A stretch of 48,352 nucleotides of DNA, from assembly GCA_016872775.1 (NCBI GenBank), contig VGZA01000045.1:1-48352 (forward strand), written 5' to 3'. This DNA comes from Planctomycetota bacterium. GTDB lineage: Bacteria > Planctomycetota > Planctomycetia > Pirellulales > Pirellulaceae. Below are positions 27,982-36,480 of this stretch, one piece after another (position 1 is the first letter of the stretch; each line of letters begins with the position of its first letter). Under the pieces are notes generated by a model. It was not told the DNA's origin. It made no database searches and worked only from the letters and a program-made list of their open reading frames with translations. A program made the translations under genes and the position numbers.

Positions 27982-30093
27982 TCAATCACCAAACAGGCGT
28001 TCCTTGAGAAAAGTGTAGGCCAATGCCTGCATGTAGGCCGCCTGCCGATTGTTCGCCGCTCCGCCATGTCCGCCTTCGATATTCTCGTAATACAAAACGT
28101 CGTGGCCGTCCGCCTCCATCCGCGCCATCATCTTGCGGGCGTGGCCAGGATGCACGCGGTCATCGCGTGTCGAGGTGGTAAACAACACGGTTGGGTACTT
28201 ACTATCCTTGTGCAGGTTCTGGTACGGGGAAAACGTACGAATGAACTCCCATTCCCTCGGATCGTCCGGGTTGCCGTATTCGGCCATCCAGGAAGCGCCG
28301 GCCAACAGCTTGTGGTAGCGTTTCATATCCAGCAGCGGTACCTGGCAGACCACCGCCTGAAACAGTTCCGGATAGAGCGTGATCATATTCCCCATCAGCA
28401 ATCCGCCGTTGGAACCGCCTTGGATGCCGAGGCGCCGCTTGCTGGTGACCTTACGCCGCACGAGATCTTGCGCGACCGCGGCGAAGTCCTCGTAGGCTCG
28501 ATGCCGATTCGCTTTCAGCGCCGCCTTGTGCCAGCGTGGGCCATATTCGCCGCCGCCGCGAATGTTCGCGACGACGTACACGCCCCCCTGCGATGTCCAG
28601 GCCCGGCCAACCCCGGCGTTATAGCTGGGAGTCATCGAGATCTCAAAGCCACCGTAGCCATAGAGCAGCGTGGGGTTGTTGCCGTCCCGTTTCACGTCGC
28701 GTCGCGCGACCATGAAATACGGCACGCGCGTGCCGTCGGCGCTGGCGGTGAAATGCTGGCTGATCGTCAGCCCTTCCGCGTTGTAAAAATCGGGCAGCTT
28801 CTTCAACCGCTCCGGCTCGCCTTCGATCCCGCCGTAATACAGCGTCGTCGGAGTGGTGTAGTCGGCCGTGGTCATGAAGTACCCGTTGGTCTCGTCGGGA
28901 TCCTCGGCGACAACCGAGACCGTTCCGAATTCCGGCGCTCCGCGAAACGGCGACCGTTTCCAACCGTCCTTGTCGCGACGAAACACGAACAGGCGATTCT
29001 TCACATCCTCCAGAACATTGACGAAAAGGAAGTCCTTGGTCGCCCCGAAACTGGCGAGCGAAGAGCGTTCCGTCGGCTCGAACAACAGATCGAATCGACG
29101 CTGACCGGCCATGAACTGGTCGAAATTGGCAACCAGCAGCGCGCCGGCCGGATAGTCCTTCCCCGCCACGCTCCACGGATCTCGCAATTCCACCAACAGC
29201 CATTCCCGCGCGACGCTTTTGTTGGCGCTGTCGGGCACGTCAATCTTCACAAGCTGGCCATTCGCGGCGCGCTGGAATAGTTCGTAGCTGTAGAAGGCAA
29301 CCGCGCGACGGACAAAATCGCGTTCGAAGCCCGGCGAATCGTCGTGCACCGCCGAAATCGACATGTCGTCCGGCGTGCCTTCGTAGACCACCGAGGCCTG
29401 CGCAAGCGGCGTCCCCCGCTTCCATTGCTTGACGATCCGCGGGTAGCCGGATCGAGTCATCGCCCCTTCGCCGAAATTGGTGTAGATGAAAACGTTGTCC
29501 CGATCGATCCAACCCATGCCGCCCTTGGACTCCGGACGTTCAAATCCTCCGGGGACCCAGTCGCGGGTCTCCAGATCGAATTCCCGGGTCACCGTCGCAT
29601 CCGCACCGCCGCGAGACAGACTGATCAGACATCGTTTGTAGTCCGGGCGCAGCAAGGTCGCCCGGGCCCAAACCCAGTTCTCTTTCTCGCGCTCCGCGAT
29701 CTGGTCCAGGTCCAGCACGACCTCCCAGTTCGGTTCCGGCTTGCGATATTCCTCCAGGGTCGTTCTCCGCCAGATGCCCCGCTCGTTTTTCTGATCACGC
29801 CAGAAATTGTAGTAGTACGGGCCAATCTTGGTGACCGTCGGAATCCGTTCGCGCGAATCAAGGATCGCCAGCAAGTCGTCTCGCAACTTGCCGAAACCGG
29901 CGTCCGACTCGTACCGCTTCTGGGTTACGGCATTACGCGCCCGGACCCAATCGAGCTGCTTTTCGCCGGTGACCTCCTCCAACCACAAGTTTGGATCTTC
30001 GGCGTCGTCTGCTCGCGACAACATCGCGACTCCTCCTTGCAGCAGGACTCCCGCTATCAACCAAATCGCCGTGCGTCGTATGCTCGTCGTCAC
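27982..30093 (-). CDS. Prolyl oligopeptidase family serine peptidase (S9)
   Basis: This exported enzyme cleaves short peptides, usually after Pro. The 703-residue protein has a signal peptide (IWLIAGVLLQGGVAML, to about residue 28). The S9A propeller starts DPNLWLEEVTGEKQLDWVR. The catalytic domain has GIQGGSNGGLLMG with the nucleophile Ser near 559, Asp in STRDDRVHPGHARK (about 643) and His in IEGGHGGAANN (about 678). The triad is complete. The start is a GTG. It is divergent from the sigma-factor pseudogene, with a 179-base gap that contains a small ten-base repeat (CACTCGCCGC, near 30195) but no clear promoter. Confidence 0.9.
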   Translation of the reverse strand: MTTSIRRTAIWLIAGVLLQGGVAMLSRADDAEDPNLWLEEVTGEKQLDWVRARNAVTQKRYESDAGFGKLRDDLLAILDSRERIPTVTKIGPYYYNFWRDQKNERGIWRRTTLEEYRKPEPNWEVVLDLDQIAEREKENWVWARATLLRPDYKRCLISLSRGGADATVTREFDLETRDWVPGGFERPESKGGMGWIDRDNVFIYTNFGEGAMTRSGYPRIVKQWKRGTPLAQASVVYEGTPDDMSISAVHDDSPGFERDFVRRAVAFYSYELFQRAANGQLVKIDVPDSANKSVAREWLLVELRDPWSVAGKDYPAGALLVANFDQFMAGQRRFDLLFEPTERSSLASFGATKDFLFVNVLEDVKNRLFVFRRDKDGWKRSPFRGAPEFGTVSVVAEDPDETNGYFMTTADYTTPTTLYYGGIEGEPERLKKLPDFYNAEGLTISQHFTASADGTRVPYFMVARRDVKRDGNNPTLLYGYGGFEISMTPSYNAGVGRAWTSQGGVYVVANIRGGGEYGPRWHKAALKANRHRAYEDFAAVAQDLVRRKVTSKRRLGIQGGSNGGLLMGNMITLYPELFQAVVCQVPLLDMKRYHKLLAGASWMAEYGNPDDPREWEFIRTFSPYQNLHKDSKYPTVLFTTSTRDDRVHPGHARKMMARMEADGHDVLYYENIEGGHGGAANNRQAAYMQALAYTFLKERLFGD

Positions 30094-30272
30094 AAAATCG
30101 CTCGCTTATGCCTGGGAACGGATTCTGGAAACCGACCTATCGTCCTGGATTTTGGCAGATATCGCAAGCGGTCCGAGGCTGCCGCCAACACGGGCCACTC
30201 GCCGCCACTCGCCGCCACTAGCCCCCGGCGCCTGAATTGTGACCGTTCGCCGTCGAGGTTACGATAGGCTCT

Positions 30273-30998
30273 ATGACGGACCCCGGCAATGGTTCCTCGT
30301 TCGCGACAACGCGTTGGACAATGGTCTGTGCGGCACGAGACGGCAAAGACTCGGCGGCGCGCACCGCATTGGCCGAACTCTGCCAGGCCTATTGGCGGCC
30401 ATTGTACGGCTATGTTTGACGCCGCGGGTTCAGCGAGCCGGACGCGCAGGATCTCACGCAAGCGTTCTTCGCCTGGCTGCTGGAACGAAACCCTCTGGAG
30501 TCGCCTGAACGGCCCGGGGGACGTTTTCGAGCATTCCTGCTCAACTGCCTGAAGAACTTCCTGCACAACCAGCACGATCGCGAGCAGGCATTGAAACGTG
30601 GAGGCGGCGTCCGGCACCTGCGATTGGATTTCGACGAGACGAAGCAGGCACTCGACCCAGCCGACCCGCGGACGCCGGAGTCGGCGTTTGAACGGCAATG
30701 GGCACTCTGCCTGCTGGAGAAAGTCGAGAATCGCCTGCGCGAGGAGTATACCGACCCGCGACGGGTCGCTTGGTACGAAGCGCTGCATCCGCTGCTGACC
30801 GGCACGGAAAACGTCCCCCAGGAGTCGATTGCGAACAAGCTCGGGGCGACACCGGCCGCGGTCAAGGTGGCCCTGCACCGATTGCGACGCCGCTTTCGAG
30901 AGCTGTTGCGCGACGAAATCGCTCAGACGGTTGCCAGCCCGGACGAGATCGACGGGGAAGTCCTCGAACTTTTCTCGGCGCTCCAACATGACCCGTAG
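30273..30998 (+). pseudogene. ECF-type RNA polymerase sigma factor with an internal TGA
   Basis: From ATG 30273 the frame reads MTDPGNGSSFATTRWTMV, then LAELCQAYWRPLYGYV, and hits TGA at 30417-30419 (codon 49). It continues unbroken as RRGFSEPDAQDLTQAFFAWL (sigma region 2), ERQWALCLLEKVENRL and ESIANKLGATPAAVKVALHR (region 4 helix-turn-helix), and ends at TAG 30998. The family has Arg at the stop, so one C-to-T change (CGA to TGA) explains it. Everything else is conserved, which suggests a very recent loss, a sequencing error, or readthrough. Planctomycete sigma factors of this type often precede a Ser/Thr kinase, as here. The TAG stop comes from a palindromic repeat. Confidence 0.8.
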
Positions 30999-31082
30999 CT
31001 CGAAACTTGTACGTAGCTCGAAACTTGTTTCGAGCTACTTTCTTTGGCGAAACGCAGGGTCTCGAAACAAGTTTCGAGCTAC
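30995..31082. repeat. Palindromic repeats between sigma factor and kinase genes
   Basis: A half copy (30995-31010) supplies the TAG stop of the sigma-factor frame. A perfect 26-base palindrome follows at 31013-31038: arm GTAGCTCGAAAC, centre TT, then its reverse complement. A third, nearly full copy in the other orientation (CTCGAAACAAGTTTCGAGC, to TAC at 31082) starts at 31061. Confidence 0.9.
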
Positions 31083-31167
31083 GTGCTTTTTTCGATCTGA
31101 TCCCGTAACCTCAACTCGTTTTCACTGTGGATAGGAGAAGCAAGATCCCGTGTCGGAGTTGGAAACC

Positions 31168-34100
31168 ATGGAAAACCTGAACCGATGCCAGCGTTGTGGC
31201 GCGGCACTCCCCGCGCCGGGGGGGCGCTGTCCCGCGTGCCTGATGCGATTGGGACTGAGCGATCGCGAAAACGACGCAGCGGACCGTGGTGACGAAGCGG
31301 AACTGTCCTGGTCGAACGATAATCCGGTCCCAGGTCGCAACGCCGCCGCCGCCCTGGATTTGTCCGTGCTGGCGGACAAGTACGAGATCGGCGAGCAACT
31401 GGGTCAGGGCGGCATGGGCAGCGTCTATCGCGCGCGCCAAAAAAGCCTCGACCGCTGGATTGCCCTCAAGGTGATCCACCCTCAGACGGCGGCGCAGCCC
31501 GGATTTTCGGAGCGATTCGCTCGAGAAGCGCGGGCCCTGGCGCGACTCAACCATCCGAACATCGTGGCCGTCTACGATTTCGGGCAGGTCGGTCCGCTCT
31601 GCTATTTCGCCATGGAACTGGTCAACGGTACCAACCTACGCAGCCTGATCGCGGCGAAAGATCTCTTGCCCGAACATGCCTTTGCGCTGGTGCCCCAGTT
31701 ATGCGATGCGCTGCAATACGCTCACGACGAAGGGGTCGTGCACCGCGATATCAAGCCGGAAAACATCCTGATCGATGCGCGAGGCCGTGTGAAAATCGCC
31801 GACTTCGGCCTCGCCAAACTGATCGATCAGCCGTCCATCGACGGCACGCTCACCGGCACCAATCAGGTCATGGGCACCATGCGCTACATGGCCCCGGAGC
31901 AGATGGAAGGCGCTCGGCAAGTGGATCATCGCGCGGACATCTATTCCCTGGGGGTCGTCCTCTACGAGATGCTGACCGGCGAACTGCCGCTGGGGCAATT
32001 CGAACCACCCTCCAGGAAAGTGCCGCTCGATCAGCGGCTGGATGGCGTCGTGCTGCGAGCGCTGGCTAAGGAACCGGAACGCCGCTACCAGCAGGCGGAA
32101 CATGTAAAGACCGACGTCAGCTCGATCACCGGGTCTCCGCAATCCTCCACGCCTGCGCGACCTGCGGAGCGTGCCCAACCATCGCCTCCGCCCCCATCGT
32201 CGCCTCCGCTATGGCCATCGTCCCCCGTTGAGACGACCTCGGACGACGCGTCCGCGTCGCCTGACTCGAGCTCATTCCCGGGATGGGCCGTGGTGATTGC
32301 GGCTTGCGTAGGGTTGTTCGCATTGTTCTTGCCTTGGACGGAAACGACATTACAAATCCGAGGCAGCTCGACGAGCGAACGATTTACGTCGTCGGGTATC
32401 GATTACTACCCTTCCGCGTTGGCTGCCGGATGCGCCGTGCTCGCGATGGTTACGGCGATCGGAAGCTCGCGATTGGCGCACTTCCTGCCGCGGTCGGTGT
32501 TGCTGATCGCCACGGGTATTTCGCTGCTGTTGGTGGTGGGCATGGTGTTTGGGCTCGACGTACAGCCTGCGGAATCATCCCGGTATGTGAAGTTCTTCAC
32601 ACAGCACGGTATCTGGTTCGATGGATCCGATTCGCATTTTGCCTTTCGCTCTTCTTCGTGGTCGCTCGTGGTTTCGCGCAGCGTGGAGCGCAAGACCCAC
32701 GTGTTCATCGCCAGTATTGTCGGTATCGCGCTGGCCGGCCTGGGGACAGTGCTGATGGCGCAACAATGGCGAACGACGACAGCCACGGATCGCGACAAGG
32801 CCCGGTCGTGGATCCTGGAGGCTCGATCGATCCTGTTTGCTCTGGCGCTGATGGCGATTCCGTCTCTGGCGTTGTCGGCTGCGATGGTCTGGATCCAGTA
32901 CCTTCGTCACGGGCAATGGAATGACACAACGCAGGTAATGATCGTCGCGCTGTTCCTGCATGGGGCGCACCTGTTGATCGCCGTGCCGTTGCTGTTGCTG
33001 GCCGCGGTGCGATTGGCAGATTGCCGGTCGCGCTGGCTGGCATGCGGGACTCTGGCGGCGTTTTGGATCCCCACAGGTCCGATGTCGGTCGTCGCCGTAC
33101 CTCTGGCGATCTGGGGCTGGTGCCTCTTGCGGCGCTCCGAGCTGCGGAAGGAGTTCGATTCCAAGGTCATTGACGGCCCCAGCGTCGAGCGGGCTTTGAA
33201 AATCGCGGGAGTTGGCTCGACCGTTATCATTGGATTGCTCGCCCTGATCGCTGCCATTTATTACCTGCTCGGCCTCGTCGTGATCGGCATGGAGATCCAT
33301 CGAGGAACCATCGAGGTACCGGCGTGGCTTGTGGCCGACGTGGCGTTTGCACTGTTGGCGGTGGTCGTCTGGCTTTTCGTGACACTGCTGCGCGGGTGCT
33401 TCGATCTGATCGCCACCCAGGTGACAATTACCGCGTTCGTGGTCGCATCGATCTGCTGTGTCGCCTTTCCGCCCTGGGGTGTTTGGGTTTGGGATTTGTT
33501 GATACAGCGCACCGCCAGCGGCGCGCGGGTCTACCGTGTCTACCGTCTCCGAAACAAGCGCACCGGCCCCGGCATCGACGCCGAGAATTCGGGAGCGGAA
33601 TACCGCGACACCTTGCGGTTCAACATGTCGTCCAAGTCGATCTGGGGAGCACTTGTACTCTGCGGATCGATCGTGCTGCTGGTGTTTTCGACTATGAAGA
33701 GTGAATCGCCGCGGAGGGGCTCGAGCAAATCGATGGTGCGGGGCCCGGCCACCCTCAGTGGGGAAACGATCGACCACAGCGTGCCGGAGTTCTTTCGTTT
33801 GGCGGAGCGGGGTGATTTCGGTACGATCCGCCGCATGCTCGATATCGGTCAGCACAGTGTCAATGATAAGGACCCTCAAGGGCGGACTGCTGTGATGATC
33901 GCCGCTGCCAATGGACATGTCTCGATGGTCGTGTCGCTGGCCCTGATGGGAGGCAGCCTGGCGGAACGGGATGTACTGGGACGCAATGCGCTGATGCACG
34001 CGGCCGAGTTTGATCGAGCCGACGTGATCCGGGCATTATTGGATGTCGAGGACGAAACGCTCAAGCTGCAAGCGCTCGCCGAAAAAAGGCCCGTCAGCCA

Positions 34101-35004
34101 GGACGAGGTCAGTGCAACGCTGATTCGCCTGGGAGTGGACGCATCCCTCGCGCGAAATCTCGGTACGGCGATTCCAAGACTGGCGGTCGACACGGATGCC
34201 CAGGAATCGCGTGGGATGACCGCCTTGATGTTGGCACTGAAGAGCCGGTCGCTGGCAGCCGCGAAGGAAATCCTGCGCCGGCCCCTGAAACCGGATCTTG
34301 TCGATATCGACGGACGCAACGCGTTGCATCATGCCGTGGCTTCGAGACTGTTCGAGAGCAAGTCGATCGTCAACGACACCGATTTCGCCAGGCACCCGCT
34401 GCTCCAACCGAAAATGTTGGGCCACGCCGACAAGAATGTTCGCACGCCCTGGGCGATGGCCCAGGACATGGGGCACACACAGACCGCGGAACGCATCGCC
34501 GCCCACGTCCGCGGTGAAATTGCCGGTTATGACGAATTGGTGCAACTTGGCGTGCCGGAGATCGCAGGCGTGCTGCGGGATCGCGGACTCTTGTATTACG
34601 CCATTCAGCGCGTGGCGGAATCCGAGGCCGATCTTCAAGCGGCCCGTAAACTGGCCAGCCCGGTGGGCCGCGTACGGTGGGCAATCGAGACCGGAAACAT
34701 TGCATTGCTGAAGTTCTGGTTGGAGTCGTCCAAAGAGATCGATCTGCGCCGCCCGCTGACCGACGGAAACTCCTGGATGACCTGCGCCGTCGATTCGCCC
34801 GATCCACGTATACTGGCTTTACTGGCAGCTTTGGGAGCCGACCCCAGCCAGCCCGATTCCGCGGGACGGACGCCTGCGGCCATGGCACAGCAGACTGGAC
34901 GATCTCAAGCAGTGACTATGCTCGAACGCGTTCAGGCGATCCTCGAAAGTACGGTGGACCCCGACGAACGACGACGGCAACTCCTGCAACTTGTCGGATC
35001 GTGA
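31168..35004 (+). CDS. Ser/Thr protein kinase with membrane region and ankyrin repeats
   Basis: This 1278-residue protein starts with a zinc ribbon (Cys7, Cys10, Cys21, Cys24). The kinase domain follows: GQGGMG (79-84), Lys101, HRDIKPEN (192-199), DFG (212-214), APE (242-244). A Pro/Ser linker leads to a long membrane part (about 371-700, with a last hydrophobic segment near 835) and a cytoplasmic-looking C-terminus with ankyrin-type repeats from about 870 (QGRTAVMIAAANGHVSMVV, GRNALMHAAEFDRADVI, RGMTALMLALKSRSLAAA). All catalytic residues are present. A GTG at 31150 could add six residues; ATG 31168 has GGAG at nine bases and is preferred. It follows the broken sigma factor gene, its likely former partner. 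Confidence 0.88.
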   Translation: MENLNRCQRCGAALPAPGGRCPACLMRLGLSDRENDAADRGDEAELSWSNDNPVPGRNAAAALDLSVLADKYEIGEQLGQGGMGSVYRARQKSLDRWIALKVIHPQTAAQPGFSERFAREARALARLNHPNIVAVYDFGQVGPLCYFAMELVNGTNLRSLIAAKDLLPEHAFALVPQLCDALQYAHDEGVVHRDIKPENILIDARGRVKIADFGLAKLIDQPSIDGTLTGTNQVMGTMRYMAPEQMEGARQVDHRADIYSLGVVLYEMLTGELPLGQFEPPSRKVPLDQRLDGVVLRALAKEPERRYQQAEHVKTDVSSITGSPQSSTPARPAERAQPSPPPPSSPPLWPSSPVETTSDDASASPDSSSFPGWAVVIAACVGLFALFLPWTETTLQIRGSSTSERFTSSGIDYYPSALAAGCAVLAMVTAIGSSRLAHFLPRSVLLIATGISLLLVVGMVFGLDVQPAESSRYVKFFTQHGIWFDGSDSHFAFRSSSWSLVVSRSVERKTHVFIASIVGIALAGLGTVLMAQQWRTTTATDRDKARSWILEARSILFALALMAIPSLALSAAMVWIQYLRHGQWNDTTQVMIVALFLHGAHLLIAVPLLLLAAVRLADCRSRWLACGTLAAFWIPTGPMSVVAVPLAIWGWCLLRRSELRKEFDSKVIDGPSVERALKIAGVGSTVIIGLLALIAAIYYLLGLVVIGMEIHRGTIEVPAWLVADVAFALLAVVVWLFVTLLRGCFDLIATQVTITAFVVASICCVAFPPWGVWVWDLLIQRTASGARVYRVYRLRNKRTGPGIDAENSGAEYRDTLRFNMSSKSIWGALVLCGSIVLLVFSTMKSESPRRGSSKSMVRGPATLSGETIDHSVPEFFRLAERGDFGTIRRMLDIGQHSVNDKDPQGRTAVMIAAANGHVSMVVSLALMGGSLAERDVLGRNALMHAAEFDRADVIRALLDVEDETLKLQALAEKRPVSQDEVSATLIRLGVDASLARNLGTAIPRLAVDTDAQESRGMTALMLALKSRSLAAAKEILRRPLKPDLVDIDGRNALHHAVASRLFESKSIVNDTDFARHPLLQPKMLGHADKNVRTPWAMAQDMGHTQTAERIAAHVRGEIAGYDELVQLGVPEIAGVLRDRGLLYYAIQRVAESEADLQAARKLASPVGRVRWAIETGNIALLKFWLESSKEIDLRRPLTDGNSWMTCAVDSPDPRILALLAALGADPSQPDSAGRTPAAMAQQTGRSQAVTMLERVQAILESTVDPDERRRQLLQLVGS

Positions 35005-35014
35005 GAAAAGGAAA

Positions 35015-35068
35015 AAGGAAGAAGGGAAGAAGGAAGAAGGGAGAAGAGCGGAGACCGGGGGGAATTGT
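35015..35068. repeat. Purine-rich tract, left copy
   Basis: A run of GAAGAAGG-type units ends in AGAGCGGAGACC and GGGGGGAATTG (35045-35067). The last 23 bases recur identically at 36428-36450, on the other side of the sialidase-like gene. Confidence 0.75.
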
Positions 35069-35208
35069 GTGCTCGGGTGAGGGCCGTCCCGAGCCCGTGC
35101 TGCTTGCGAGGTCTGCCCCAGCTTTCTTGACCCCAAGTTTCCCTGAGGGCTCAACGTTTGCTCTGTCCCTTGGGCACGGGCTCGGGACGGCCCTCACCCG
35201 TGGCACAC
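35069..35208. mobile_element. MITE-like element with terminal inverted repeats
   Basis: GGGTGAGGGCCGTCCCGAGC plus CCGTGC (35075-35100) is the exact reverse complement of 35174-35199, so about 26 bases at each end of a roughly 140-base unit are inverted repeats. The interior has no ORF. Each end can fold on itself (CACGGG pairs with CCCGTG). A 20-base direct duplication (35195-35214 and 35215-35234) follows the right end. The related copy at 14380 and the short hairpin at 36452 show it is a family. No transposase is in the window, so movement is inferred from structure only. Confidence 0.65.
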
Positions 35209-35294
35209 GATGATCACCCGTGGCACACGATGGGCAATGTGTTCGCTCCCGCGTAGACTGGGGCACGGAATTGAGTTTTCACGGAGCAATGACG

Positions 35295-36398
35295 ATGTCA
35301 CGCCGAATCCTTTTTTGTCGGTTCGTTTGCGTTGTGATGATACTTGGTGGTGGCTCGATACCTGCCGCCCAAGGCCGGGAACCCGCCGTTCGCGTGATCC
35401 AGGTGCAACAGGAAGGCCAGAAAATGTTCGCCGCGGTCGATGCAAGCGGCGCGATTCATGTCGCAACCCAGACGCATCAAGGTCCGCGGTACCTGCGTTC
35501 GGACGATAATGGGGCGCATTTCTCGCCGGCACTGCCGATGGTTGTCGGTCGAGACGACGACCCCGCTGGTCTGGAATACACGATCTGGGATTTTCTGGTG
35601 GAGACGAACGGCCAGACCCACGTGGCACTCGGCACCAATGCCTGGAAACTCAAATTGCCCAAGGACCAATGGGGCTTCTATTACGCGAGGCGAACGCCCG
35701 GCGCGGACAGGTTTGAACCGCTGCGCAACATTAACGGCGTGCCCAGCGAGGGCTTTTCCCTGGCCGCCGATGGCAAAGGGCGCGTCACCGCGTGCTGGCT
35801 CGAAGACAAGCTCTACGCCAACATCTCCCGCGATGGCGGCGCGACGTTTGAAGCGACGGTCGAGGTCGATCCGGCCGCCGATCCTTGCAACTGCTGCACC
35901 ACCGCGGCGACTTACATGCGGGACGGCCGGCTGGCGATTTTCTACCGCGAGGAAACCGGAAACCAGCGCGACATGCATCTGCTGCTGTGGGATCAGGCCA
36001 CCGGCGGCACGTCGCGTTCGCGGATCAGCCGCACGCCCTGGCAGATCGACGCCTGCCCGATGACCTACTATTCGATTCGCAACCGCGGAACGGGGTTGGT
36101 GCTCGCCTGGCCGACCCAAGGCAAAATCTACTTCAGCACACTGCTTGCGAAGCCAGATTCAAAAAGCACGTTCGACGAAATCGCGACTGGTGGCGAAAAT
36201 GGAATGCGATCCGGCATCCTGGCGCTCAGCAATCCCGCGAACGAAACGCTGGTCGTCTGGAAAAAGGACGATCAACTACATTGGCGCGTCTACGACGCGC
36301 GCAACCAGCCATTGGGCATCGCCCATTCTGCCAGGAGTCCCGGAAAAGGCGCCGCCGCGATCGTCGATCGCGACGGTCAATTCGCCGTGCTGCCGTAG
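35295..36398 (+). CDS. Exported sialidase-like (BNR) beta-propeller protein
   Basis: The 367-residue protein has a signal peptide (ILFCRFVCVVMILGGGSIPA, then AQG). It carries Asp-box-like turns typical of sialidase folds: LRSDDNGAHFSPAL and NISRDGGATFEATVEV. The rest is beta-rich with a Cys cluster DPCNCCTTAA. The sialidase active-site Arg triad is not evident, so the enzymatic role is unclear; many planctomycete proteins annotated exo-alpha-sialidase look like this. ATG 35295 is chosen over 35289 and 35220 because GGAG lies eight bases before it and the signal peptide begins there. The gene lies between two related repeats. Confidence 0.75.
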   Translation: MSRRILFCRFVCVVMILGGGSIPAAQGREPAVRVIQVQQEGQKMFAAVDASGAIHVATQTHQGPRYLRSDDNGAHFSPALPMVVGRDDDPAGLEYTIWDFLVETNGQTHVALGTNAWKLKLPKDQWGFYYARRTPGADRFEPLRNINGVPSEGFSLAADGKGRVTACWLEDKLYANISRDGGATFEATVEVDPAADPCNCCTTAATYMRDGRLAIFYREETGNQRDMHLLLWDQATGGTSRSRISRTPWQIDACPMTYYSIRNRGTGLVLAWPTQGKIYFSTLLAKPDSKSTFDEIATGGENGMRSGILALSNPANETLVVWKKDDQLHWRVYDARNQPLGIAHSARSPGKGAAAIVDRDGQFAVLP

Positions 36399-36399
36399 A

Positions 36400-36451
36400 G
36401 AAGGAAGAAGGAAGAAGGGAGATTGGAAGAGCGGAGACCGGGGGGAATTGA
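36400..36451. repeat. Purine-rich tract, right copy
   Basis: GAAGAAGG units followed by AGAGCGGAGACC and GGGGGGAATTG (36428-36450) repeat the left tract at 35015-35067. Together the two tracts bracket the sialidase-like gene in direct orientation. Confidence 0.75.
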
Positions 36452-36476
36452 GTGCCACGGGTGAGGGCCGTGGCAC
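36452..36476. terminator. Perfect hairpin between convergent genes
   Basis: GTGCCACGG and CCGTGGCAC form a nine-base stem around the seven-base loop GTGAGGG. It lies between the sialidase-like gene and the convergent permease gene, four bases from the permease stop. There is no T-run, so intrinsic termination is only likely, not shown. Its sequence looks like a collapsed version of the repeat at 35069. Confidence 0.6.
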
Positions 36477-36480
36477 ACGA

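Noticed and set aside
30417-30419. TGA as selenocysteine or recoded codon
   Set aside because: The family has Arg here, no stem-loop typical of a selenocysteine element is evident just downstream, and TGA ends other genes in the window (for example 20578-20580 and 35002-35004).
30090-30989. 299-codon minus-strand frame opposite the sigma factor
   Set aside because: No domain is recognisable and it covers the conserved sigma-factor reading frame; taken as a shadow.
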